NCBI GenBank assembly: GCA_040544425.1
Contig: JBEONO010000001.1
Location: 310,001 to 374,000 of the forward strand
From: Solimicrobium sp040544425
GTDB lineage: Bacteria > Pseudomonadota > Gammaproteobacteria > Burkholderiales > Burkholderiaceae_D
DNA length: 64,000 nucleotides
Reading direction: 5' to 3'
The notes beneath the pieces are model-generated. The model saw only the letters and a program-made list of their open reading frames with translations, ran no database searches and was not told the DNA's origin. Of the stretch, positions 25,975 to 33,796 are shown piece by piece. The translations under genes were made by a program, and so were the position numbers. The stretch's first letter is position 1; every line of letters begins with the position of its first letter.

Positions 25975-27411
25975 ATGACCCCTTTTACTATCGTTCAGGC
26001 CAATTTGCTGCCATATGTATTTGCCAGAGAAAGTTCGATTCTGGCCGGCTGGGGTGAGCCGGAACTGTTGCATGTGTGGGCCTCGGAAAAAACCTCGCCG
26101 ACCGCGATTGCCGAAGTCGGCCGCCGCTATGGCCGGGTCAAGCTGATGAGAATCAGTCAGGCGGAACTGGAGCTGGCGATTGACCGTGCCTATGCCGGTT
26201 CTGGCGGCGACGCTGCGCAGGTGGTCGATGAAGTGGAGTCGGATCTCGATCTGGCCAAGCTGATGTCGGATTTGCCGGCAATCGAAGATTTGCTTGAGTC
26301 AGCCGATGATGCGCCGGTGATCCGGATGATCAATGCATTGCTCACGCAAGCCCTGCGTGAAACTGCGTCGGATATTCATATCGAACCCTTCGAACAGATT
26401 TCGGTGGTGCGGTTCCGGATTGACGGTGCCTTGCGCGATGTCGTGCGGCCCAAGAAAGCGATTCATGCAGCCTTGATTTCGCGGATCAAGATCATGGCGC
26501 AACTCGATATCGCTGAAAAACGTTTGCCGCAGGATGGCCGGATTTCACTGCGTATCGGCGGCAAGGCGGTCGACGTGCGTGTCTCGACGCTGCCAACCGG
26601 ACACGGCGAACGGGCCGTGCTGCGTTTGCTGGACAAGGAAGCAGGGCGCCTGGACTTGATCAACCTGGGCATGAGCGACGTGATGTCGCCCAAATTCAAT
26701 AAATTAATCAATCAGCCGCACGGCATCGTGTTGGTCACCGGGCCGACCGGTTCTGGCAAGACCACCACCTTGTACGCTGCGCTGTCGCGCCTGAATGCCA
26801 GCACGACCAATATTCTGACGGTTGAAGATCCGATCGAATATGAACTGGCCGGGATCGGTCAGACCCAGGTCAATGCGCGAATTGAAATGACTTTTGCCAA
26901 GGCACTGCGCGCCATTTTGCGTCAGGATCCGGACGTGATCATGATCGGCGAAATCCGCGATCTGGAAACTGCACAAATTGCGGTCCAGGCTTCGCTGACC
27001 GGTCACCTGGTTCTGGCGACCTTGCACACCAATGATTCCGCCGCAGCCGTGACCCGATTGCTGGATATGGGTATTGAACCATTCCTGCTTTCCTCCTCAT
27101 TGCTGGGCGTGCTGGCGCAACGGCTGGTGCGCAAATTATGTTCGCATTGCAAACGTCAGGAGGGCGGTGAATGGCATCCGGTCGGCTGCGATAAATGTTC
27201 GCAGACCGGCTATCAGGGCCGGGTTGGGGTTTATGAATTACTTCAGACGACCGACCAGATTCGCGCGCAGATTCACCAGAGCGCCTCGGAAGCCGAGATT
27301 CGTCAGGCGGCAAAAGCGGATGGCATGCTGAGCATGCGTGAAGATGGCGAGCGCTGGATTTCCGAAGGGGTGACTTCGCGGGAAGAGCTGTTGCGAGTAA
27401 CAAAAGAATAG
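25975..27411 (+). CDS. gspE: T2SS ATPase GspE
   Basis: The 478-residue ATPase has an N-terminal domain that binds GspL, and a motor domain with Walker A GPTGSGKT at 256-263, Asp box, Walker B region RQDPDVIMIGEIRD and His boxes (TGHLVLATLHTND). A CxxC...CxxC zinc site is present (LCSHCK, CDKC), but the loop between pairs is only 12 residues, shorter than the roughly 30 usual in GspE. It drives pseudopilus assembly in the cytoplasm. ATG lies one base after the gspD stop codon TAG. Confidence 0.95.
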   Translation: MTPFTIVQANLLPYVFARESSILAGWGEPELLHVWASEKTSPTAIAEVGRRYGRVKLMRISQAELELAIDRAYAGSGGDAAQVVDEVESDLDLAKLMSDLPAIEDLLESADDAPVIRMINALLTQALRETASDIHIEPFEQISVVRFRIDGALRDVVRPKKAIHAALISRIKIMAQLDIAEKRLPQDGRISLRIGGKAVDVRVSTLPTGHGERAVLRLLDKEAGRLDLINLGMSDVMSPKFNKLINQPHGIVLVTGPTGSGKTTTLYAALSRLNASTTNILTVEDPIEYELAGIGQTQVNARIEMTFAKALRAILRQDPDVIMIGEIRDLETAQIAVQASLTGHLVLATLHTNDSAAAVTRLLDMGIEPFLLSSSLLGVLAQRLVRKLCSHCKRQEGGEWHPVGCDKCSQTGYQGRVGVYELLQTTDQIRAQIHQSASEAEIRQAAKADGMLSMREDGERWISEGVTSREELLRVTKE

Positions 27412-27424
27412 GGTCAGGTAAAAC

Positions 27425-28639
27425 GTGCCGGCATTTCGATATGAAGCCCTGTTAGCCAACGGGCAAAATAAAAACGGTGTGATGAACGCCGACAGCGCCC
27501 GTGCTGCGCGTGCTGAACTGCGCGGGCAGGGTTTGACGCCGATCAGTGTCGAGCAGATCGCCAGTGAAGAAGCGAATCAGGGTAAGCGTTCCCTGTTCGC
27601 GGACAAGCTTTCCTCGGTTGAACTTTCCCTGTTCACGCGCCAGCTGGCCAGTCTGCTTGAAGCCGGTCTGCCATTGGAACAATCGTTCTCGGCCTTGCTC
27701 GAACAGGCCGAACGCGTCTATGTGCGCGATCTGGTTGCCGGTATTCGTTCTGAGGTCATGGCCGGACATGCCTTGTCCGATGTATTGAAACAGCATCCGC
27801 GTGATTTTGCCGATATCTATGTTGCACTGGTCGCGTCGGGTGAGCAAATCGGACAGCTGGCACGCGTGCTGTCGCGTTTGGCCGACTATATTGAACGGCG
27901 CAATGCGCTGGTGCAAAAGGTGCGCCTGGCGTTTACCTATCCGGCCATCGTGACCGTGGTCGCGTTTGCCATCGTGATATTTTTGTTGGCGTATGTGGTG
28001 CCGCAAATTGTTTCCGTGTTTGCCAATACCAAACAAAAGCTGCCGATCCTGACAGTCATCATGTTGGGAATTTCTGATTTCGTGCGCGCCTATGGGATTT
28101 ATGTGGCGATCGTGGTGGCACTGGCATACTGGGGTTGGCGCCAGTTGCTTAAAAATCCTGATGTCAAAATGCGCTGGCACAGCTGGTTGTTGACGGCACC
28201 CCTGTTCGGTAAATTTGAACGCAGCCTGAACACGTCGCGTTTCGCCAGTACCCTGGCCATTACCATCGGATCGGGTGTGCCAATCCTGCAGGCGCTGCAG
28301 ACCAGCCGGGACACCTTGTCGAACGTTGCCATGCGCGACCAGGTCGAAAACGCGACATCCGCGGTGCGTGAAGGGGTCAGTCTGGCGCGGGCCTTATCGA
28401 ATCATCAGTATTTTCCTCCGATGCTGATCCACATGATCCGCGCCGGTGAAGTCACCGGCAATTTACCCGATATGCTGGAACGGGCAGCCGATTCACAGCA
28501 GCAGGATCTGGAGCGCCGCGCGCTGACGATGGCCGGACTGCTGGAGCCGGTGTTAATTCTGGCGATGGGCGTGGTGGTGTTGTTGATCGTATTGGCCGTG
28601 CTCATGCCAATCATCGAAATTAATCAATTAGTGCGTTAA
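27425..28639 (+). CDS. gspF: T2SS platform protein GspF
   Basis: The 404-residue polytopic protein has two GspF domains (about 65-195 and 270-395) with motifs FTRQLASLLEAGLPLEQ and RFASTLAITIGSGVPIL and three transmembrane regions. It sits at the centre of the inner-membrane platform. Start codon is GTG at 27425, 13 bases after gspE, giving the family-typical opening MPAFRYEAL. Confidence 0.95.
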   Translation: MPAFRYEALLANGQNKNGVMNADSARAARAELRGQGLTPISVEQIASEEANQGKRSLFADKLSSVELSLFTRQLASLLEAGLPLEQSFSALLEQAERVYVRDLVAGIRSEVMAGHALSDVLKQHPRDFADIYVALVASGEQIGQLARVLSRLADYIERRNALVQKVRLAFTYPAIVTVVAFAIVIFLLAYVVPQIVSVFANTKQKLPILTVIMLGISDFVRAYGIYVAIVVALAYWGWRQLLKNPDVKMRWHSWLLTAPLFGKFERSLNTSRFASTLAITIGSGVPILQALQTSRDTLSNVAMRDQVENATSAVREGVSLARALSNHQYFPPMLIHMIRAGEVTGNLPDMLERAADSQQQDLERRALTMAGLLEPVLILAMGVVVLLIVLAVLMPIIEINQLVR

Positions 28640-28649
28640 GAAAGACGGC

Positions 28650-29282
28650 ATGAAACGACTACCTCTTATTCTCAGTCTGGTTCTATTTATTGGACTGTGT
28701 GCCAGTGCCAGTTTTTGGGTCATGCAATTCATGAAGCCGGTACAGCGCAAAATATCGGCACCACCCATGGCCAAGCCAGTAGCTGACGTGGAAAGTGTGG
28801 CCGGCCTGTTTGGCGGCGCATTGGCTGTCAATACCAACTATCAACTGAAGGGAATCATCCTGGCCAATCCGGCTGAGCAGAGCGGGGCAATCATCGCTGT
28901 CGACGGCAAACCGACCCAGGCATATCGGATGAAGGCGGAGATCAATACCGGGGTCACCCTGAGCGAAGTGCATGCGACCTACATTTTGATCATGGACAAT
29001 GGCGTGAGCAAACGGATAGACTTGCCGCAGGATTTTAAAGCCTCCGCTGCGATCGGCGGCTACTCGGACGCTCCCTCAATGCGCGCGCCACTGCCCGGGC
29101 CGGCCGGTCAGAATAATGCGGTAAACAGTAACGGCATGGCCGTTCGTCAAACCACTCTCAATCCCGATAACGCGCTCGCTGCGCAGAATGCCCGCCTGCG
29201 CCGGGTCAGACCTCTGCCGCCTGCGCAGAATAATCCACCTCCTCCAGAAGACGCCAACAATACCTCGACCAGCGATCATTGA
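28650..29282 (+). CDS. gspC: T2SS protein GspC, short form
   Basis: The 210-residue protein has an N-terminal membrane helix (about 5-25), then the homology region (NYQLKGIILANPAEQSGAII, VTLSEVHATYILI) that contacts the N0 domain of GspD, and a Pro/Asn-rich tail. It lacks the PDZ or coiled-coil domain of enterobacterial GspC, as in other betaproteobacterial short forms. It connects inner and outer membrane parts. Here it is the last gsp gene rather than the first. Confidence 0.88.
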   Translation: MKRLPLILSLVLFIGLCASASFWVMQFMKPVQRKISAPPMAKPVADVESVAGLFGGALAVNTNYQLKGIILANPAEQSGAIIAVDGKPTQAYRMKAEINTGVTLSEVHATYILIMDNGVSKRIDLPQDFKASAAIGGYSDAPSMRAPLPGPAGQNNAVNSNGMAVRQTTLNPDNALAAQNARLRRVRPLPPAQNNPPPPEDANNTSTSDH

Positions 29283-29285
29283 CGC

Positions 29286-30095
29286 ATGCGCTCTGCGTTT
29301 CCGGAATTCATTGAACAGTCGCTCAGTGCCGCGCACCCGTCGTGGCAAACCTATTTGCGGGCTGGTTTGACAGCGCTGGCCGCGGCCCAACCCGCGTATT
29401 TGCCCGCGCTGGTTGATGCGGCGTTTTTGCCAACCGGGAACCGCCTGTTTGCCGCGTTTGCCGTGCCAATGTCTTCGGTGCGTTATGTGCTGATGGGAGA
29501 GGGGCCGTATCCTCGAGAAGAAAGTGCCACCGGAGTCTGTTTTATGGATGGCGCGGTCAAATCACTCTGGCAGCGTGACGCTGGATTATCGAAGCAGGTC
29601 AATCGCGCGACGTCACTGCGCAATTTCATCAAAATGTTGTTGGTCGCTGAAGGGGTGCTGAACATTCAAAATACCACGGCCAGTGCATTAAAGCCGGTTG
29701 CTGAGTTGGCCTGTGCCGATGACTCAGGCTGGATACAAACCGGCGCGCAGCTGCAGTCCAATTTGCAGCAGCGCGGATTTTTACTGCTCAATGCCAGTCT
29801 GGTTTTCAGACCCGAGGTGCCGCCCGCTCAGGACGCGAACGCCTGGCTGCCGTTTTTGAGAGTAGTCCTGCAGGCTTTGCACCAGCAACCGAGCTCGTTG
29901 GCCGAAGCGCCGGTGCAGCTGATTTTATGGGGAAAGATCGCTGAGAAGGTGAATCAGCTGCCGGAAGCAAAACATTTTGCGGCCCTCAGTTCCGAGCATC
30001 CTTATAATCTGTCCTTCATCGGAAATCAGATGATGCAGGATTTGTTTCGGCCCCTGCACATCCTGCGACCCGGGTCATGGGCCGGAAAATACTGA
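29286..30095 (+). CDS. Uracil-DNA glycosylase-like protein lacking the catalytic Asp
   Basis: The 269-residue protein follows the family 1 uracil-DNA glycosylase plan: YVLMGEGPYP (68-76) in place of the water-activating loop GQDPYH, GVCF (83-86) for GLCFSV, LLLNASLVFR (167-176) for LLLNTVLTV, LWGKIAEK (214-221) and HPYNLSF (238-244) for HPSPLS. The Asn, Tyr and His that recognise uracil have counterparts (Asn169, Tyr75, His238), but the catalytic Asp is Gly73 and the loop His is Pro76. It could be a non-catalytic DNA-binding paralogue or a glycosylase with changed chemistry. It begins three bases after gspC, so it shares that operon. Confidence 0.72.
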   Translation: MRSAFPEFIEQSLSAAHPSWQTYLRAGLTALAAAQPAYLPALVDAAFLPTGNRLFAAFAVPMSSVRYVLMGEGPYPREESATGVCFMDGAVKSLWQRDAGLSKQVNRATSLRNFIKMLLVAEGVLNIQNTTASALKPVAELACADDSGWIQTGAQLQSNLQQRGFLLLNASLVFRPEVPPAQDANAWLPFLRVVLQALHQQPSSLAEAPVQLILWGKIAEKVNQLPEAKHFAALSSEHPYNLSFIGNQMMQDLFRPLHILRPGSWAGKY

Positions 30096-30198
30096 TAAAG
30101 ATGGCATTTTGGTATTTTGTCTGCCTGTTTCGCTCTGAAAAAGGCAAATTTCCCCGGTTATATTAGCTTTAATTACTTTTCTTATTTTTCTCAGCTCA

Positions 30199-30204
30199 TA
30201 TAAT
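30199..30204 (+). promoter_or_regulatory. Candidate -10 box upstream of HD-GYP gene
   Basis: TATAAT lies 75 bases before the start codon at 30279 in an AT-rich gap of 183 bases. No good -35 hexamer is found at 16-18 bases, so an activator or alternative element may be needed. Confidence 0.35.
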
Positions 30205-30278
30205 GATTTTGGGTACCAACCATTTTTCTTGCGACGATTCCGGGTCGCGTTAAATCCCTAATTAGATAATTTGCCTGC

Positions 30279-31532
30279 ATGCTTAAGAAAATTTCAATCA
30301 AACAATTAAGAAAAGGCATGTTTGTTCATGAATTTTGCGGTTCATGGATTGACCATCCGTTCTGGAAAAAATCCTTCCTGATTACTTCTGTTGAAGACTA
30401 CAAAAGTATTGTGGCCAGCAAAATCGCGGAATTGATTATCGATACTCAAAAAGGCCTTGACGTGCTGGTGCCGGTTGAACCCGCGCCCGCGCCAGAACCC
30501 GAGGCCAGGCCAGCGCCCGCTGAAGAAACCAAAGTTGTCGTCAGATCTATCTCCGCCATGCCGGTTTCAATGGACCGGGAGTTGAACCAGGCGTCACAAA
30601 TCGTCGCCCAGAGCAAAAAAGCCGTGATGACCATGTTTCAGGAAGCGCGGATGGGTAATGCGGTCAACGTCGAAAGTATGCAACCACTGGTTGAGGAGAT
30701 TTCAGAATCCGTCAATCGCAACTCCGGGGCGCTGATTGGCCTGGCACGTCTGAAGACCAAAGACGACTATACCTACATGCATTCGATTGCCGTATGCGCC
30801 TTGATGATCGCATTGGCCAGGCAGTTGCAGTTGTGCGATGAGGAAGTGAAAGAGGCTGGTATGGCCGGCCTGCTGCACGATATCGGCAAGATGATGATCC
30901 CGAATGAAATTTTGAGTAAGCCAGGCAAGCTGACCGACAGTGAATTTACAACGGTCAAACAACATCCTCTGGCTGGCTATCAGATGTTATTGCGTAACAA
31001 GTCGGTCAGCCCGGTCACTCTGGATGTCTGCCTGCATCACCACGAAAAAATGGATGGCACGGGCTATCCCTATCAGTACAAGGACGAAAAAATCAGCCTG
31101 ATGGCGAAGATGGGGGCGGTGTGTGATGTGTATGACGCGATTACCTCGAACCGTCCCTACAAAAAAGGTTGGTGTCCCGCCGAGTCGATTAAAAAAATGT
31201 CCGAGTGGAGTGGCCGCCATTTTGATGATCGGGTATTTCAGGCGTTTGTGAAGAGCGTTGGTATTTATCCGGCCGGTTCACTCGTGATGCTCAAGTCGGG
31301 ACGCATGGGCGTGGTGGTTGAGCAGAGTGATGCGTCGTTGCTGCTGCCGATTATCCGGATCTTTTTTTCCAGTAAATCGATGAGTTACATTCCGGCCGAA
31401 TTGATTGACCTGTCCAAGCCAGGTCACAATGAAAAAATTATTTCCAGAGAAGTGGTCAGCAAATGGGGACTGAAAAATATTGATCGGTACTGGTTGGGCG
31501 AGGCCGCTGGACAACACCCTTCTGCGAATTAA
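30279..31532 (+). CDS. HD-GYP domain c-di-GMP phosphodiesterase with DUF3391
   Basis: The 417-residue cytoplasmic protein has DUF3391 (about 1-70), a Pro/Ala/Glu-rich linker (about 67-90) and a canonical HD-GYP domain with HDIGK (His200-Asp201), the following QHPLAGY, HHHEKMDG and GYP at 262-264. All listed signature residues are intact, so c-di-GMP hydrolysis is likely. It resembles the protein at 14484-15821 in layout, and together they flank the T2SS operon. It ends directly against the convergent Nudix gene, stop codon to stop codon, without a visible terminator. Confidence 0.92.
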   Translation: MLKKISIKQLRKGMFVHEFCGSWIDHPFWKKSFLITSVEDYKSIVASKIAELIIDTQKGLDVLVPVEPAPAPEPEARPAPAEETKVVVRSISAMPVSMDRELNQASQIVAQSKKAVMTMFQEARMGNAVNVESMQPLVEEISESVNRNSGALIGLARLKTKDDYTYMHSIAVCALMIALARQLQLCDEEVKEAGMAGLLHDIGKMMIPNEILSKPGKLTDSEFTTVKQHPLAGYQMLLRNKSVSPVTLDVCLHHHEKMDGTGYPYQYKDEKISLMAKMGAVCDVYDAITSNRPYKKGWCPAESIKKMSEWSGRHFDDRVFQAFVKSVGIYPAGSLVMLKSGRMGVVVEQSDASLLLPIIRIFFSSKSMSYIPAELIDLSKPGHNEKIISREVVSKWGLKNIDRYWLGEAAGQHPSAN

Positions 31533-32099
31533 TCAGGGATGGCGCGGCTTGAGAATATCGTGGCTGTAAAGTGGAAATGGAGCGCGATTGTCAGGCAGGC
31601 GAATCTGTTCAAAATAATATTTCAGGGTGTGCACTGTGGTTTGAAAAGCGAGATCTTCCCAAGGAATTTGATCTTCAGAGAACAGCGCCACTTCCAGACT
31701 CTCGGTGCCAGCCGAATAATCCAGATCCAGTAACGTCGCCCGATAAAATAAATGGACCTGGTCGACATGGATCACATTAATTATTGAAAACAGCTCGTGC
31801 ATGGCAACATGGGCACCGGATTCCTCTTCGGTTTCACGCAGTGCAGCCTGCCCGGTAGTCTCGCCATTTTCCATAAAGCCGGCTGGCAAGGTCCAGTATC
31901 CATAACGTGGTTCGATCGCGCGGCGGCACAATAAAATCTTTACTTCCCCGTCCTGCTCCCATACCGGCAAGGAGCCCACCACCAGTTTCGGGTTTTGATA
32001 ATGAATCGTGTGACAGTGGTCGCAAACATAGCGCAATCGATTGTCATCGGGCGGGATTTTCAGAGTAACCGGATTTGCGCATGCAGAACAGAATTTCAT
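31533..32099 (-). CDS. Nudix hydrolase with N-terminal zinc ribbon
   Basis: The 188-residue protein opens with a zinc-ribbon (CSAC at residues 4-7 and CDHC about 25 later), as in NudC-like and similar Nudix proteins, then a Nudix domain with the box GFMENGETTGQAALRETEEESGA matching GX5EX7REXXEEXG. It would hydrolyse a nucleoside diphosphate derivative; the substrate is unknown. ATG at 32099 puts the zinc ribbon at the very start; an upstream GTG at 32108 is less likely. Confidence 0.85.
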   Translation of the reverse strand: MKFCSACANPVTLKIPPDDNRLRYVCDHCHTIHYQNPKLVVGSLPVWEQDGEVKILLCRRAIEPRYGYWTLPAGFMENGETTGQAALRETEEESGAHVAMHELFSIINVIHVDQVHLFYRATLLDLDYSAGTESLEVALFSEDQIPWEDLAFQTTVHTLKYYFEQIRLPDNRAPFPLYSHDILKPRHP

Positions 32100-32347
32100 A
32101 GGAGCCACGGATTGATTATGTTTGTGCGTTATTTTAGGGGGTATTTTGGATTCCTTGGAATTTAATTAACCGGTTCAAATGCAAGACAGACCAAGCGAAT
32201 TTGCCTTCGGCTCGCACCGTCCTCGCCTGCCCGGCTCGTGCAAACAACTTTGCGGCCGCGTTTCAGCACTGACACTGCTTATCCGCTAACTTCTCGTAGG
32301 AATCTGCCATGTTCTTCTTCGATTTTGTGCAGAAAAGGATAAATACC

Positions 32348-32376
32348 TTGTAAGAAGCGCTGCATTGCTTTATAGT
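32348..32376 (+). promoter_or_regulatory. Promoter of the initiator tRNA pair
   Basis: TTGTAA (32348-32353) and TATAGT (32371-32376) are 17 bases apart, with the first tRNA starting 13 bases later. The spacing and short distance fit a sigma70 tRNA promoter. Confidence 0.6.
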
Positions 32377-32389
32377 TGCACATCTCAGA

Positions 32390-32466
32390 CGCGGGGTGGA
32401 GCAGTCTGGCAGCTCGTCGGGCTCATAACCCGAAGGTCATAGGTTCAAATCCTGTCCCCGCAACCA
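32390..32466 (+). tRNA. Initiator tRNA-fMet (CAT), copy 1
   Basis: This 77-base tRNA has anticodon CAT at 32424-32426, the initiator hallmarks of an unpaired C1/A72 at the acceptor end and three G:C pairs (GGG/CCC) flanking the anticodon loop, GGTTCAAATCC in the T arm, and an encoded CCA end. The copy at 32519-32595 is identical. Confidence 0.97.
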
Positions 32467-32518
32467 GTTTTAGTACAGAAGAATAACGAATTGCGCCTGG
32501 CGTAGTTTTATTTTCAGA

Positions 32519-32595
32519 CGCGGGGTGGAGCAGTCTGGCAGCTCGTCGGGCTCATAACCCGAAGGTCATAGGTTCAAATCCTGTCCCCGCAACCA
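32519..32595 (+). tRNA. Initiator tRNA-fMet (CAT), copy 2
   Basis: This gene is identical over all 77 bases to the copy at 32390-32466, 129 bases downstream start to start. Both are preceded by a short CAGA, suggesting a local duplication. The 52 bases between have no terminator, so one transcript probably carries both. A strong terminator follows at 32601-32626. Confidence 0.97.
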
Positions 32596-32600
32596 GACAA

Positions 32601-32626
32601 AAAGGCCACGATTTCGTGGCCTTTTT
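32601..32626 (+). terminator. Terminator after tRNA pair
   Basis: AAAGGCCACG and CGTGGCCTTT pair around the loop ATTT, followed by a T run. It lies five bases beyond the second tRNA. Confidence 0.9.
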
Positions 32627-32989
32627 ATTATTGATTACCGAATGTGTTTGAAGACTTGCGCAAAATTGGCATAAGCCGTTGGCGGTGCCGGTCTTATTGT
32701 GTGATTAGCCTGTGTTTGCGGGCCCTTGATTTACGCGAATTTGCTTGCGAACTGAAAATAATCGTTTACAATTCCCCGTGAAATGCGCCAGTCAGTGATC
32801 ACTTTGTATAAGCAAATTTTCTACGAATTTCTGACTTGGCATGATCTGTAGACTGTCCAGCCATGATTGATCTTATTGGTTTCGGATAAAATTTGGCAAG
32901 GCCGAATTTGGAAGAGCGCAGGAGTTTGGCTCTTTTCGCAAAACACACAATATATTCACATCCCATCACACGTTGTTAAAGAGTTGCAC
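32627..32989. other. Leader region of scpB operon
   Basis: No gene is supported in these 363 bases. They contain a candidate promoter at 32745-32772, leaving a leader of roughly 210 bases before the scpB start codon at 32990. An open frame upstream of that ATG has no family-like sequence. Confidence 0.55.
32745..32772 (+). promoter_or_regulatory. Candidate promoter for scpB-rluB
   Basis: TTGCGA (32745-32750) and TACAAT (32767-32772) stand 16 bases apart. It is the best sigma70-like pair between the tRNA terminator and scpB. Confidence 0.5.
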
Positions 32990-33796
32990 ATGAATACTGC
33001 TGAGGCGAAAGTAGTCCTCGAAACTGCTCTGCTATGCGCGCACGAGCCGCTGTCCCTGAATTCCATGAAAAAACTTTTTATGGAAGAGTCTTCGTCAGAA
33101 GATGTGATTGGCAGTGATGCGCTCAAATTAATGTTGGGCATGATAAAAACTGAATGGCAGGAGCGCGGCATCGAGCTGGTCAGCCTGTCGACCGGCTGGC
33201 GCTTTCAAAGTCGCCCGCTGATGCGTAAATATCTGGATCGATTGAATCCGGAAAAACCGCCCAAGTATTCGCGTGCCGCATTGGAAACACTGGCGATCAT
33301 CGTCTACAAGCAACCGGTGACGCGTGGTGACATTGAAGAAATTCGCGGTGTCACTGTGAATGCACAAACAATTCGCATGCTGGAAGATCGCGGTTGGATC
33401 GAGACCGTGGGTCATCGTGATGTGCCAGGTCGGCCAGCCCTGTTTGCGTCAACCAAACAATTTTTAGATGACCTTGGACTTGAGTCCTTGCAGCAATTGC
33501 CGCCATTGCAGGCTGTGACCGAGGCGCTGATGAATGCCAGCGATGCAGAGCAAATGGTCGCAATACAGACGCATCTGGAAGAAAATCTGCAGCAATCGAG
33601 CATGGATTTCAATCCTGTGGATTTGATTGTGGATACAGATGGTGTCGCTGACGTGATCGATGTAACTGTTTTTGTAGCAAGTGAAGATGATGTCAGCGAA
33701 GTGCAGGCTGACACTTCTGAACAGAACCCTATTTTAAAAGACCCTGTGCCTGAATTAATGGTTGAGGATGCACCAGGTCTGCCCAACCAAGAATGA
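32990..33796 (+). CDS. scpB: Chromosome segregation/condensation protein ScpB
   Basis: The 268-residue protein is the kleisin-associated winged-helix subunit of the SMC-ScpAB condensin, with the conserved YSRAALETLAIIVYKQPVTR and IRGV, RMLEDRGWIETVGHRDVPGR segments and an acidic C-terminal tail. The ATG at 32990 (MNTAEAKVVLETALL) agrees with the family start; a longer upstream frame is not conserved-looking. scpA is not next to it in this window. Its stop overlaps the first possible rluB start (ATGA). Confidence 0.92.
   Translation: MNTAEAKVVLETALLCAHEPLSLNSMKKLFMEESSSEDVIGSDALKLMLGMIKTEWQERGIELVSLSTGWRFQSRPLMRKYLDRLNPEKPPKYSRAALETLAIIVYKQPVTRGDIEEIRGVTVNAQTIRMLEDRGWIETVGHRDVPGRPALFASTKQFLDDLGLESLQQLPPLQAVTEALMNASDAEQMVAIQTHLEENLQQSSMDFNPVDLIVDTDGVADVIDVTVFVASEDDVSEVQADTSEQNPILKDPVPELMVEDAPGLPNQE

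Noticed and set aside
32390..32595. Repeated 77-base block considered as a CRISPR or attachment-site duplication
   Set aside because: Both units are complete initiator tRNAs with normal cloverleaf features; there is no integrase or phage gene next to them.
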